From the NCBI GenBank assembly GCA_942490925.1, contig CALNYX010000017.1, positions 1,302,001 through 1,366,000 on the forward strand: a stretch of 64,000 bases of DNA, given 5' to 3'. A program made the translations under genes and the position numbers. Below are positions 34,077 through 44,075 of the stretch, one piece after another. The DNA is from CALNYX01 sp942490925. Its GTDB lineage: Bacteria; Chlamydiota; Chlamydiia; Chlamydiales; JAAKFR01. The notes under the pieces were generated by a model, which had not been told where the DNA came from, searched no databases, and saw nothing but the letters and a program-made list of their open reading frames with translations. Position 1 is the first letter of the stretch, and each line of letters begins with the position of its first letter.

Positions 34077-35287
34077 GTTCGTAGAAAAGATTTAAAAGCG
34101 ATGAGCTGTAAAAAATAGCAGAGAACGCCGATCACGCAGAGGATAATGCTCAGCGGGAGCTGGCTCTCTGCTTTAAAAAATGCAACAAGTGTTGTTGAAA
34201 GCGATCCTCCTAAAATCTGTATACAGCCATATAGTCCACCTGCAAAGCCAGCGATCTTTGCAAAAGAGTGAAGCGCACCAGCAAATGCATTGGCAAAGCT
34301 TGCAGCCAGGCCAACCCCATATAAGCACATAGGGAAAACGATTAGGGAAACAGAAATCAGTCCAAAAAGAGCGGGAATCAACATAATGAGACCAGCACAA
34401 AACATAGTGACAACCGAGGCGACAAGCATGCGGTGTCTACCAAAACGTTTGACTAAGATCGAATTACCAAAGCCGCCAAGAGCAATCCCACTAGCGACAA
34501 CAAAAGCAAGCCAACCATATTGAACAGGTGTCAAGCCAAGAACTTCTTCAAAGAGAAAGGGGCTTGTTGCAAAGTAGGCAAACAGTCCACCAAAGGAGAG
34601 ACTGGCACATGCAACATATCCAAGGAAAATAGGGCTTTTTAGAAGATGGAAATAGTTTTTGAGGAAGATTGTTGGCTTAAGCGCACTAGGATTAAGCTTT
34701 CGGTTGGTTTCAGGAAGCCATCTAAAAATCATAAACACGACTAAAATGGTGATAAGTAGGAGGAACATAAAGTTCACCCGCCATCCCAAATAGGTCTGAA
34801 CATAACCGCCTAAAGCAGGTGCGCCCGCAAGTAAAGCAGCTGTACCAACAGGAAGGAAGGAGCCGACATGAGCAAGTTTATCTCCTGAATAGACATCTCG
34901 CATGGCTGCTCTTGCAATTGCAGCGCCAACACCCAGGGCTGCCCCTTGTAATACTCTACCGATGAGCAGAACTTGCATGTCCCAAGCTAAGATGCAGACA
35001 AAGGTACCGATAAAGCTAAATAAGATGCCTGTCATGGCAACTTTGCGTCTACCAAAGCGGTCTGAAAAAGGACCGTAGAAGAGTTGTGATAGACTGAAGG
35101 CAAAGAGGTAAAATGAGAGTGTGAATTGCGCTAGGCGCGTTGTGCTTTCAAAGGCATCGCGAATACTAGGCAGTGAGGGGAGGTAGAGGTCAGTTGCGAC
35201 AAACCCGACGGCAGAGAGGAGTAAAACAGTTGGGAAAAATGTTTTAAATGGGGGAGGCGAGGCGTCTAGTTCTCTTCCGGTTTGCAC
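34070..35287 (-). CDS. Bcr/CflA-type MFS drug efflux transporter
   Basis: 405 residues, 12 predicted helices. The signature region FVATDLYLPSLPSIRDAF followed by QLFYGPFSDRFGRRKVAM is that of the Bcr/CflA branch of proton-driven exporters (drugs, possibly cysteine or dipeptides). Its start overlaps the fmdB-like gene by 22 bases, so it is the last gene of a groES-groEL-fmdB-bcr string. The C-terminus ends inside the arm of palindromic repeat copy 2. Confidence 0.9.
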   Translation of the reverse strand: MQTGRELDASPPPFKTFFPTVLLLSAVGFVATDLYLPSLPSIRDAFESTTRLAQFTLSFYLFAFSLSQLFYGPFSDRFGRRKVAMTGILFSFIGTFVCILAWDMQVLLIGRVLQGAALGVGAAIARAAMRDVYSGDKLAHVGSFLPVGTAALLAGAPALGGYVQTYLGWRVNFMFLLLITILVVFMIFRWLPETNRKLNPSALKPTIFLKNYFHLLKSPIFLGYVACASLSFGGLFAYFATSPFLFEEVLGLTPVQYGWLAFVVASGIALGGFGNSILVKRFGRHRMLVASVVTMFCAGLIMLIPALFGLISVSLIVFPMCLYGVGLAASFANAFAGALHSFAKIAGFAGGLYGCIQILGGSLSTTLVAFFKAESQLPLSIILCVIGVLCYFLQLIAFKSFLRTP

Positions 35288-35487
35288 TTACAATCTTTTT
35301 TAGAGCAGTAATCTGTGATGTAAAATCCAGAACCTTTGAAGCGGAAGGTGGCTGAGCCACCTCCCACTCCACGCACTAAGCTAGGCTTAGCGCATTTAGG
35401 ACACTTTTTGAGTGGCTCAGCTGTGATGCTTTGAAAAGCTTCTAATGCATGGCCACATGCTTCGCAAGTGTAGTCATAGGTGGGCAT
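35266..35487 (-). CDS. FmdB-type zinc-ribbon protein
   Basis: 73 residues. The start MPTYDYTCEACGHALEAFQS and the second knuckle CPKCAKP form the FmdB zinc ribbon, followed by the conserved RGVGGGSATFRFKGSGFY and a Cys-rich tail (CSKKDCKC). It is a putative regulatory or RNA-associated protein of unknown detailed role. It starts one base after the groEL stop, so it is probably read from the heat-shock operon. Confidence 0.9.
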   Translation of the reverse strand: MPTYDYTCEACGHALEAFQSITAEPLKKCPKCAKPSLVRGVGGGSATFRFKGSGFYITDYCSKKDCKCKPEEN

Positions 35488-35488
35488 G

Positions 35489-37180
35489 TTACATCATTCC
35501 CATGCCAGGCATACCGCCCATTCCACCCATGCCGCCCATACCAGGCATTCCGCCCATGCCGCCCATTCCACCATCCATGGCAGGAGCTGCTGACTGAGGC
35601 TCTGGCTTATCGCTAATCATTGCAGCTGTCGTTAGTAATAAACCTGAAACAGAAGCTGCATGACGCAAAGCGCTCTTGGTCACCAATACGGGGTCAATGA
35701 CGCCTGCTTCAACAAGATCCATGAATTCTCCAGAAAGACCGTTATAACCCCAGTTTTTCCGTTTTTTCTCTTCATAAATCTTCTGTGCAATCAAGTTACC
35801 TTGCTCTCCACAGTTGTTGGCAATTGCCGTTGCAGGAGCAAAAACAGCGTGGCGTACAATTTCTACACCGATCAGCTCATCACCAGTGAGCTTCAAGTTA
35901 TTTAGACTATCAACAGCTCGTAATAGAGCAACTCCGCCTCCAGGAACAATCCCTTCAGCAACAGCAGCGCGCGTGGCATGCAGCGCATCTTCTACACGTG
36001 CTTTTTTCTCTTTCATTTCGGCTTCAGTAGCAGCGCCAACTTTGATGACAGCAACACCGCCAACAAGCTTAGCTAAACGCTCTTCGAGCTTCTCACGATC
36101 GTAATCAGATGAGCTGCTTGCAATCTCAGCGCGAATTTGAGACTCACGTCCCTGAATACGCTGTACATCACCGCTACCATCAACAAGTGTTGTCTCTTCT
36201 TTTGTGATCTTGATCCGTTTTGCACTACCAAGAACTTCAATGCCAACTTCTTCAAGGTTCAGTCCAATCTCTTCAGAAACGACTGTTCCACCAGTTAAGC
36301 ATGCAATATCTTCGAGCATCGCTTTGCGACGATCACCAAAACCAGGAGCTTTTACAGCACAAACTGGAAGGCCACCTTTCAACTTGTTTACAACAAGTGT
36401 TGCCAAAGCTTCAGAATCGACATCTTCTGCAACGATCAGTAGAGGACGACTTCCTTTTTCCATTGCTTTTTCAAGAATTGGCACGAGCTCTTTCGCTGTC
36501 GATACTTTCTTGTCTACTAGCAAGACAAGCGCGTTTTCTAGCTCGACGCTCATGTTCTCTGGATTGGTGATAAAGTAGGGAGATAAAAACCCTTTATCAA
36601 ATTGCATCCCTTCGACAACATCAAGAACCGTTTCAATCCCTTTTGCTTCATCTACAGTGATGATTCCATCTTTACCAACTTTCTGCATCGCCTCGGCAAT
36701 GATCGTTCCAATCGTTGCATCGTTGTTTGCTGAAATAGTCGCAATTTGTTTCACTTCTTCAGGGCTCTTAATTGGAGCCGCTAACTTAGAAAGTTCTGCT
36801 GTCAATGTTTCTGTTGCCTTGTCAATCCCGCGCTTTAAGCTCATTGGATTGGCTCCTGCTGAAACATTTTTAGCACCTTGAGTGAAAATAGCTTCTGCTA
36901 AAACAATCGCAGTGGTTGTTCCATCACCAGCAACATCTGAAGTTTTAGATGCGACTTCTTTAACAAGTGATGCGCCCATGTTTTCGAATTTATCTTTGTG
37001 GGCTACTTCTTTTGCTACTGTTACTCCATCTTTCGTTGAAAGTGGTGTACCAAAACTTTTTTTAATCACAACGTTGCGCCCTTTAGGCCCTAATGTCACG
37101 ATTACAGCTTTAGCAAGCTTACGAATTCCTTCCTGAATTGACTTCAGGGCATCATCTTTGAATTTGAAAATCTTCGACAT
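35489..37180 (-). CDS. groEL: GroEL chaperonin (60 kDa)
   Basis: 563 residues. ATP-dependent folding chamber subunit; the conserved blocks are TLGPKGRNVV, DGVTVAKEV, AGDGTTTAIVLA, KAPGFGDRRK and GIVPGGGVAL. The C-terminus is an extended Gly-Gly-Met tail with about eight GGM/PGM units, longer than usual. AGGAG precedes the ATG. GroES lies 19 bases upstream. Environmental chlamydiae often carry extra groEL copies; this one has groES and a CIRCE-like operator, so it is the main copy by context. Confidence 0.97.
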   Translation of the reverse strand: MSKIFKFKDDALKSIQEGIRKLAKAVIVTLGPKGRNVVIKKSFGTPLSTKDGVTVAKEVAHKDKFENMGASLVKEVASKTSDVAGDGTTTAIVLAEAIFTQGAKNVSAGANPMSLKRGIDKATETLTAELSKLAAPIKSPEEVKQIATISANNDATIGTIIAEAMQKVGKDGIITVDEAKGIETVLDVVEGMQFDKGFLSPYFITNPENMSVELENALVLLVDKKVSTAKELVPILEKAMEKGSRPLLIVAEDVDSEALATLVVNKLKGGLPVCAVKAPGFGDRRKAMLEDIACLTGGTVVSEEIGLNLEEVGIEVLGSAKRIKITKEETTLVDGSGDVQRIQGRESQIRAEIASSSSDYDREKLEERLAKLVGGVAVIKVGAATEAEMKEKKARVEDALHATRAAVAEGIVPGGGVALLRAVDSLNNLKLTGDELIGVEIVRHAVFAPATAIANNCGEQGNLIAQKIYEEKKRKNWGYNGLSGEFMDLVEAGVIDPVLVTKSALRHAASVSGLLLTTAAMISDKPEPQSAAPAMDGGMGGMGGMPGMGGMGGMGGMPGMGMM

Positions 37181-37199
37181 TATCCATTTCTCCTAAAAA

Positions 37200-37487
37200 T
37201 TAAACGAGCACACCTAAAATATCTTCTTCTGCCATCAGGAGATACTCCTCACCCTGATCTTTCACTTCGGTTCCTGCATAAGAGGAAAAAAGGACACGGT
37301 CACCAACCTGAACCATCAAAGACTCAATTGTTCCATCATCTTTGGTCTTACCTGGACCAACTGCGATAACTTCACCCTCTCTTGGCTTCTCTTGAGCAGA
37401 ATCAGGAAGCAGAATGCCCCCCTTTGTAGTCTCTGCTTGAAAGCGTTTTACAAGAACACGATTGCTCAAAGGCTTGATCTTATTCAT
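37200..37487 (-). CDS. groES: GroES co-chaperonin (10 kDa)
   Basis: 95 residues. It is the lid of the GroEL chamber. It shows the start IKPLSNRVLVKR, the mobile loop ETTKGGILLPDSA, and GDRVLFSSYAGTEV. AGGAG lies seven bases before the ATG. It is the first gene after the CIRCE-like operator and promoter at 37521-37581. Confidence 0.97.
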   Translation of the reverse strand: MNKIKPLSNRVLVKRFQAETTKGGILLPDSAQEKPREGEVIAVGPGKTKDDGTIESLMVQVGDRVLFSSYAGTEVKDQGEEYLLMAEEDILGVLV

Positions 37488-37520
37488 ACCATTGCTCCTA
37501 ATGTTAAATATGAAGAGGAG

Positions 37521-37550
37521 ATGTTAGCTAATTCCTCAGTTTCCTGTCAA
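37521..37550 (-). promoter_or_regulatory. Predicted sigma-66 promoter of groES-groEL
   Basis: On the minus strand TTGACA (37550-37545) is followed after 18 bases by TAACAT (37526-37521), about 34 bases before the groES start. The -35 is a perfect match and the -10 is weak. It lies just downstream of the CIRCE-like sequence. Confidence 0.55.
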
Positions 37551-37554
37551 GCTT

Positions 37555-37581
37555 TTAGCAGATACTTGACTTGATTGCTAA
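37555..37581 (-). promoter_or_regulatory. CIRCE-like operator (HrcA site) upstream of groES
   Basis: On the minus strand the sequence is TTAGCAATC, nine bases, ATCTGCTAA. The CIRCE consensus is TTAGCACTC-N9-GAGTGCTAA, so the left arm matches 8 of 9 and the right arm 6 of 9, with the exact 9-base spacer. It sits immediately upstream of the -35. By family knowledge the HrcA repressor binds here. It overlaps the stop codon of the upstream muramidase-like gene. Confidence 0.65.
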
Positions 37582-38816
37582 CTTTTGTATTCTGGGATTA
37601 AATACTTTTTTCGAATGGGCAAGAAGCGCTCTCTATCTTTCTGACAGATATCGCGTAGTTTCCAGATGATAAATTTTTCATCATAGAGGATCGAAAGAAT
37701 TTCCTCTTTTCCATTTAACTTGTGGCACATCTCTTTTTTGGTACGGGAAATCACAACTCGCTTCATTGCATCCTCGTAATGTCTTGGATAGAGATTTTTT
37801 AACACTCCCATAATCGTGTATTGGGTTGTCACAGGAAGAAATACTTCTGGGTCGGTAACCACAATCAGAGCTCCTTTACATGCCTCATTCTTGAACTTTC
37901 CCCAAAATGGGCGGAAGAAAAAAGGCTGAAAACGCACGCCAGGAAGCTTGTGTTGGTTGAGCATTGTAGTAAATTTCTCGGCGTCCATCCAAGGCGCTCC
38001 AACAACTTTGAAAGGGAGTGTATATCCAACACCAATGCTCACAAAAGAGTATTGGCCGATCATTCCCGTTGTTGGATAGAAAAAAGCAGTATCTGCTTCT
38101 GGAATTTGCGGACTTGTTGGAACCCAATGCAAACCGGTTTGCGAAAAGGTCATCCCTCGTTTCCAACCACGCATCGGGATCACTGTCAATTGACATTTCT
38201 GTTTGTATTCGCCGTTGAAAAAACGTGCAAGCTCTCCAATAGTCATCCCATGACAATAGGGAACGTTGATGTAACCGAGAAAGGAGCGGCAGTTATCATC
38301 GATTAAAGGGCCATCAACAACTGTTCCTCCAAGTGGATTAGGACGATCGAGCACAACGAATGGAATACCAAGAGCTGCTGCTTCTTCCATGCAATAGAAG
38401 AGTGTTCCACTATAGGTGTAAGAGCGTGTTCCAATATCCTGAATATCAAAAATCAGTAGATCTACATCTTGTAGCTGCTCTTTTGTAGGACGTTTACTCT
38501 TCCCATGCAAGCTGTAGATCGGCACTTCACCATGTTTGACATCTTCGATACACTCAGAAGCATAGGCATCGCCATAGAATCCATGTTCAGGAGCAAATAC
38601 AGCAACGATTTTAAAATTTGGATTGTTGACAAGCTTTTCAAAAGTTGTACATGTGTCGCTGCAGATAGCCGTTTGATTCGTAATCAAACCGATTCTCTTC
38701 CCTTTCAGCAGGGATTGGTCATATCCATCCTCAAAAAGAACGTCAATTCCCACTTTCACTTGACCGAATAGCAAGCATGAGGGCAATACTGTGATTAAAA
38801 TAAAAAATCGTAACAT
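37578..38816 (-). CDS. NamZ/YbbC-like exo-beta-N-acetylmuramidase (DUF1343)
   Basis: 412 residues. The N-terminus is a signal peptide, possibly lipoprotein-like (TVLPSC). The body matches the DUF1343 family: GIDVLFED, GKRIGLITNQTA, FAPEHGFYGDA, LLIFDIQDIGTRSYTY, VLDRPNPLGG, and WVPTSPQIPEADTAFFYPTTGM. Its characterised member NamZ removes terminal MurNAc from peptidoglycan fragments. In a chlamydia this suggests recycling or clearing of the scant peptidoglycan. The start codon overlaps, on the opposite strand, a possible putA start (CATG at 38814-38817). Confidence 0.88.
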   Translation of the reverse strand: MLRFFILITVLPSCLLFGQVKVGIDVLFEDGYDQSLLKGKRIGLITNQTAICSDTCTTFEKLVNNPNFKIVAVFAPEHGFYGDAYASECIEDVKHGEVPIYSLHGKSKRPTKEQLQDVDLLIFDIQDIGTRSYTYSGTLFYCMEEAAALGIPFVVLDRPNPLGGTVVDGPLIDDNCRSFLGYINVPYCHGMTIGELARFFNGEYKQKCQLTVIPMRGWKRGMTFSQTGLHWVPTSPQIPEADTAFFYPTTGMIGQYSFVSIGVGYTLPFKVVGAPWMDAEKFTTMLNQHKLPGVRFQPFFFRPFWGKFKNEACKGALIVVTDPEVFLPVTTQYTIMGVLKNLYPRHYEDAMKRVVISRTKKEMCHKLNGKEEILSILYDEKFIIWKLRDICQKDRERFLPIRKKYLIPEYKS

Positions 38817-41091
38817 GTCAATTAAAGCTGCAAAATTTCACCTAAAAGAAATACGGGGAAAGCCCCTTTCTCAGCAAGAGAGAATTAACAAAGCGGTCGA
38901 ACTTGCCTCAATTTTACTCAAAATCTCTCGCAACAGTCGTTTACGCGTAGAGAAAAAAAGAGAGAAGTGGCTTGGAAAAATGATGAATGATCCCAAAGGC
39001 CGCCTATTTGCGACGCAAATGGCGGATCTTTGTTTTCGTAGCCAAAATCCCGTGCGCGTGATCGACCAATTGCTCTATCTTATTGAGGAGTATGGAGTTC
39101 CACACTTTCTCAGTGATAAAGAGAGAATTCAATTCCTTTTGTTCCAACATTTCGGAAAACGTTATCCAGCATTCTTTTTGCACAGAATCAAGAAAAAACT
39201 CAAGCGAGAACTCGCAGCCGTCCTCATTCCCGATAAGCCCAAGAAGTTTATCGAGCGATGTCGCAAGAGCAATATTCGAATTAATCTCAACCATTTGGGG
39301 GAGGCGATTTTAGGGGAAGATGAAGCAGAAAGGCGACTGCAAACCTACCTCGATGACTTGGCAGATCCTTTGATCGACTATATCTCTGTTAAATGTTCGG
39401 GGCTCTACAGCCAAATCAACCTTATTGCTTTTGACCAAACGCTTGATCATTTGGCTGACAAATTGCGCCAGCTTTACAGAGCTAGCTCTCCTCACCAATT
39501 TGTAAACCTCGACATGGAAGAGTATCGCGACCTTGATTTGACAGTTGCACTTTTTAAAAAAGTGCTCGATGAGCCCGAGTTTTTGGATAGACATGCCGGC
39601 ATTGTCTTACAGAGCTATTTACCCGAATCATTTGAAGTCTTGCAAGAGCTTACAGATTGGGCTGTAAAGCGAGGTGGAGCTCCCATTAAAATTCGCCTTG
39701 TCAAGGGAGCAAACCTCGGAATGGAAGCTGTCGAAAGCTCAATGCACAACTGGCGACAAGCTCCCTTTGAGCGGAAACATGAGAGCGATGCTAATTTCAA
39801 GCGGATGCTCAATTATGCTCTGGATCCAAAACATATACATGCTGTGCACATTGGTGTAGGCAGTCATAACCTTCTTGATATTGCCTATGCGCTTGTTTTG
39901 CGCTCTGAAACAGAGAGTGAAGAGTTTGTGGATTTTGAGATGCTAAATGGCATGGCAACCTCAACTCAACGCACAATCAAACAGTTGACAGGAAGCGTGG
40001 TTCTCTATAGTCCAGAAGCTAAATTTCACCATTTTCAAAATGCTCTTTCCTATCTCATCCGCCGTTTAGATGAAAATGGAAGCCCACAAAACTTTTTACG
40101 ACACGCCTTTCAATTCAAACCACGCAACTTTCTTTGGGAGCAAGAGATCAAGCGATTTCGCCTTGCTTGTCGAAAAATGGATACACTTACCTCTGAAAGA
40201 AGACGGATGGTACGTCCTGTTGTTTCCAACGAGCCCGATAGCGATTTTGCTCTTCCTGCGATGCGTGCAAAAGTGAAGCAGATCTACCAACCCAAAAAAT
40301 ACCCTGATATTCCACTGGTAATCGGAGGTAAAGAGCTGGAAGGAGAGAGACGTAGCGGCTACGACCCCTCAACAAATCAGACGCTCTATCACTACCACGT
40401 TGCAGATCAAGGCCAAGTCGAAGAGGCGCTTGATAGCTGTGAGCTACACTGCCCACAAAACGTGTTCAAAAAAGTTGCTGAAAACCTACGTAACATGCGT
40501 GAAGAACTTATGGCAGCCATGCTTGCTGATGGGGGAAAGATCCCCACAGAGAGCGACCCTGAAATTTCTGAGGCCATCGATTTCGTAGAGTATTATCGCA
40601 AACAGTGGGCGAATGAGGGAAATCCAAAAGGCATTATTCTCGTTGCCTCACCTTGGAACTTTCCTGTAGCGATTCCCGTTGGAGGCATTGCTGCAGCGCT
40701 GATTACTGGCAATGCTGTACTTTTCAAACCTGCGCCAGAGGCCATTTTGACAGGATGGAAACTCGCTCAAGCCTTTTGGAATGCTGGCGTTCCAAAAACA
40801 ACCCTTCAATTCCTCCCTTGTGATGATGAGCCTGTAGGTAGCGCCTTGATCCAAAATCCAAAAATTGCAAGCGTCATTCTCACGGGGGCAACGCAAACTG
40901 CCCGTCACTTCCTAAAATTACGCCCAAGTCTCGATCTCATGGCCGAAACAGGAGGAAAAAACAGTCTAATCGTCTCTTCCATGGCAGACCGCGACCTTGC
41001 GATTCGTGACCTGGTTCACTCAGCCTTTGGTCACGCAGGGCAAAAATGTAGCGCTTGTAGCTTGGGAATACTCGAAAAAAGAGATCTATGA
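38791..41091 (+). pseudogene. putA: PutA, proline dehydrogenase and first part of P5C dehydrogenase, frameshifted
   Basis: Up to 766 residues. Residues 100-430 hold the FAD-dependent proline dehydrogenase barrel (YISVKCSGLYSQIN, IRLVKGANLGMEAV, HNLLDIAYAL, FEMLNGMATSTQRTI). Residues 505-766 begin the aldehyde dehydrogenase domain (VASPWNFPVAIPVGG, FKPAPEAILTGWKLA, catalytic Cys in GHAGQKCSAC). The frame breaks eleven codons later in a run of six A's (41075-41080), where five would continue the family sequence. The start is the GTG at 38791 with GAGGG upstream; an ATG at 38815 is an alternative. It oxidises proline to glutamate. Confidence 0.85.
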
Positions 41092-42196
41092 TTCTGCTGA
41101 CTTTATGCGCCAACTAAAAGACGCCGCTCAAAGTTTAACCGTTGGTTCTGCTTGGGATCCCAGCACAAGAGTTTCGCCGCTTATTCATAAACCCAATGAA
41201 GCTTTACAACGTGGATTAACCGAACTTGAAGAGGGAGAGTCTTGGCTACTCAAGCCCATCGCTCTTGAAGAAAATCTATGGACCCCAGGAATTAAGCTCG
41301 GTGTTCGCCAAAACAGTTTTATGCATCAAACAGAACTTTTCGGTCCCGTTTTAGGTCTGATGCGCGCTGAGAATCTCCCACACGCTATCGAGCTTGCCAA
41401 TGACACCATTTATGGCCTAACAAGTGGATTACACTCACTTGATCCGCGTGAACATATACTTTGGAAAAAGAAAATTGTTGCCGGCAACCTCTACATCAAT
41501 CGTAATATTGTTGGCGCTGTTGTTGGGCGACAACCCTTTGGGGGGTGCAAAGCAAGTTCATTTGGACCAGGTGCAAAAGCAGGTGGACCAAACTATTTAC
41601 GCCAGCTTGTTCTCCTTCAAGAAGCGGAGTTACCAGAGGAAAAAAGAGCTCTTCCACAATCTATCATTCCACTCATGCTAACCTTAAACCTCTCCCCTGA
41701 AGAGAAAATTGTTTGGCGCAAAAGCGTTGAAAGCTACGCCTACTGGAGCAAAAAATACCAAACAAAAACAGATTCTTACCTTATCACCGGCCAGCAAAAC
41801 CTCTTCTATCTTGTCCCTAAAAAAAGAGTTCTGATCCGCTATTGTGATGAATCCTACCTCGATCTTTTACGCGTTATTTCAGCCTGCATCATTTGTAATA
41901 CACCCTACACACTCTCATCTGTCAAGCCGCTTGACATTGAGGCAATCGTTGAAGATGACACCACTTTTTTACAAAGAGTGGATGGAACACCCATTCGCTG
42001 TTTTTCTAAATCTGAAGCTTTACAGCAAAGAGCTGTGGAAACTGACACCTATTTGATGGCGCAACCTCTGTTTGCATCAGGAAAAGTTGAACTTTTGCAC
42101 TATTTACGTGAAATTTCTCTCAGTTTCGACTATCATCGCTACGGATATATTGAAAATGCAAACGATGAATCAAAATCTCAACTCCTCGCAACTTGA
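41081..42196 (+). pseudogene. putA: PutA, C-terminal part of P5C dehydrogenase after frameshift
   Basis: The frame that carries EIYDSADFMRQLKDAAQSL continues the aldehyde dehydrogenase domain directly after the break (E399-type motif region ELFGPVLGLMRA, NLYINRNIVGAVVGRQPFGG). It then runs into the PutA C-terminal region of about 150 residues. An ATG at 40997 is also in this frame but lies before the homology begins. Rejoined, the two parts make a protein of about 1130 residues, normal for a short PutA. The gene overlaps the uvrD start by about 40 bases. Confidence 0.82.
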
Positions 42197-44075
42197 CGCT
42201 GTTGCACATAAAGATGGCCCTCTTCTGGTGCTGGCTGGTGCTGGCTCTGGGAAAACTCGAATTGTCACCTTTCGTATTGCCAACCTCATCAAGCAAGGCG
42301 TTGCCCCCTCTGAAATTTTAGCTGTGACGTTCACCAACAAAGCAGCGGGAGAGATGCAAGAGCGTGTGCATGAACTCTTGAGAGGGACAGGCCATGATGA
42401 ATATCCAACCATCTGTACCTTTCACAGCTTAGGCGCTAAAGTTCTAAGAGAGTCGATCCACCGCCTTGGGTACAGCTCTAATTTTACGATTTATGATGAA
42501 GAAGACTCCAACCGCCTACTGCGCACCTGTCTACAAACGCTTGGTGTAAAAAAAGAGCGAAGTGAAATCAAGAATTTCCGCCAGCTCATTTCAAATGCAA
42601 AAAACCAACTCCTTCCTCCCGATGAGCTTGATCTATCGGATATGCCCAATGACACGCAAGATTTCCTTCCTAAGCTTTACACCCTCTACCAAGACAGACT
42701 TAAAGAGGCCAATGCTCTTGACTTTGATGACTTGCTCTACCTAACAGCCAAGCTCTTTCAAGAAGATCCTGAAGCGCTTGCCTACTACCAGGATAAGTGG
42801 CCCTATTTACTCATCGATGAGTATCAAGATACAAACCATGCGCAGTACTTGATTGCACAAATGATTGTGCAGGAAACACATAACATCTTTGTTGTGGGAG
42901 ATCCTGACCAATCGATCTACTCTTGGCGCGGCGCAAATATCAAAAATATTCTCAATTTTGAAAGAGATTACCCTGGTGCTCAAACCGTACGTCTAGAGCA
43001 AAACTACCGCAGTCGCGCAAACATTTTGGAAGCAGCAAATGCGCTTATCCAAAACAACGTGAGTCGCATGGAAAAAAATCTGTGGAGTGATCGAGGTCCT
43101 GGACCTAAATTGACCCTCTATGTGGCAGATGATGAGCGAGATGAAGCTGGTTATGTCATTCAAGAGATCAAAAGACTCCATGAAATGGAGGGCATTCCCC
43201 TCAGTGAGATGACCATTTTCTATCGCACAAACTTCCAATCACGTCTTTTTGAAGATTTTCTCCTCCGTCGCCGCTTGCCCTACGTAATTGTTGGAGGAAT
43301 CTCATTTTATCAACGTAAAGAGATCAAAGATATCTTAGCTTTCTTACGGATGGTTGAATCAGATACAGACGCTGTTTCATTTATTAGAACAGTCAACTTG
43401 CCCAAACGTGGCATTGGACAGACAACGCTTGAAAAGATCTTAGCAAACCCAAGAGGCTCTCTTCTTGAGTTTTGTGAAAATCCAACAGAGGTTCGCCTCT
43501 CTGCAAAACAGAGAGAAGGGCTGCGTACATACGCATCGCTTATCCGGGACTTGCGACGCTTGAAGGGGCAAGAGAGCCTGCAAGATCTGGTGATGGATAC
43601 TGTCAAAGCGTCCAACTACCTTGAAGTCTTGCGCGAGGATAAAGAGACTTTTGAAGATCGCAAAGAGAACGTTGATGAACTGATTTCCAAAGCACGCGAA
43701 TGGGAAATGTTCAACAAAAATGGAACGCTTCAGGAGTTTTTAGAAGAACTTTCTTTAAAATCTTCTCTTGATGAGGCTGACTTCGATCATGACCGCGTCA
43801 ACATGATGACGATTCACAATGGCAAGGGTTTAGAATTTACAGCAGCCTTCTTAGTTGGCATGGAAGAAGATCTTTTTCCCCATGCTAATTCGCGCGATAG
43901 TTACGATGCACTAGAAGAAGAACGACGTTTATGCTATGTAGGGATGACAAGGGCGAAAGAGCGTCTTTATCTCTCTGCCGCCGAAACACGTTTTCTTTGG
44001 GGGATGTATCGGATGATGCGGCCAAGCCGTTTTCTTAGGGAGATCCCTCGGGATTATATTGACCGCATCAAGTAA
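42156..44075 (+). CDS. uvrD: UvrD/PcrA-type DNA helicase
   Basis: About 639 residues, superfamily 1A helicase for nucleotide-excision and mismatch repair. Motifs: SSQLDAVAH (Q motif), AGAGSGKT (Walker A), LIDEYQDTN (motif II), VGDPDQSIYSWRG (III), LEQNYRSRANIL (IV), MTIHNGKGLEF (V) and YVGMTRAKERLYL (VI). It lacks the last 80 or so residues of the E. coli enzyme, as I recall for chlamydial UvrD. The frame is open from 42072, but the ATG codons at 42156 or 42165 match the family start. It overlaps the end of putA. The stop overlaps the rpoN start, as in the CT608-CT609 pair. Confidence 0.93.
   Translation: MQTMNQNLNSSQLDAVAHKDGPLLVLAGAGSGKTRIVTFRIANLIKQGVAPSEILAVTFTNKAAGEMQERVHELLRGTGHDEYPTICTFHSLGAKVLRESIHRLGYSSNFTIYDEEDSNRLLRTCLQTLGVKKERSEIKNFRQLISNAKNQLLPPDELDLSDMPNDTQDFLPKLYTLYQDRLKEANALDFDDLLYLTAKLFQEDPEALAYYQDKWPYLLIDEYQDTNHAQYLIAQMIVQETHNIFVVGDPDQSIYSWRGANIKNILNFERDYPGAQTVRLEQNYRSRANILEAANALIQNNVSRMEKNLWSDRGPGPKLTLYVADDERDEAGYVIQEIKRLHEMEGIPLSEMTIFYRTNFQSRLFEDFLLRRRLPYVIVGGISFYQRKEIKDILAFLRMVESDTDAVSFIRTVNLPKRGIGQTTLEKILANPRGSLLEFCENPTEVRLSAKQREGLRTYASLIRDLRRLKGQESLQDLVMDTVKASNYLEVLREDKETFEDRKENVDELISKAREWEMFNKNGTLQEFLEELSLKSSLDEADFDHDRVNMMTIHNGKGLEFTAAFLVGMEEDLFPHANSRDSYDALEEERRLCYVGMTRAKERLYLSAAETRFLWGMYRMMRPSRFLREIPRDYIDRIK

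Noticed and set aside
35489..35590. Tandem-repeat-like stretch that could suggest a CRISPR or satellite
   Set aside because: It encodes the Gly-Gly-Met tail of GroEL. No spaced direct repeats of CRISPR type were seen anywhere in the window.
36204..36578. Long open frames antisense to groEL (also 36882-37136)
   Set aside because: They are shadows of biased codon use in groEL; no ribosome sites or family motifs.
40997..42196. Second half of PutA as an independent gene starting at 40997
   Set aside because: The first 28 codons of that frame are out of phase with the aldehyde dehydrogenase domain, and the break falls just after the catalytic Cys, so it is one frameshifted gene.
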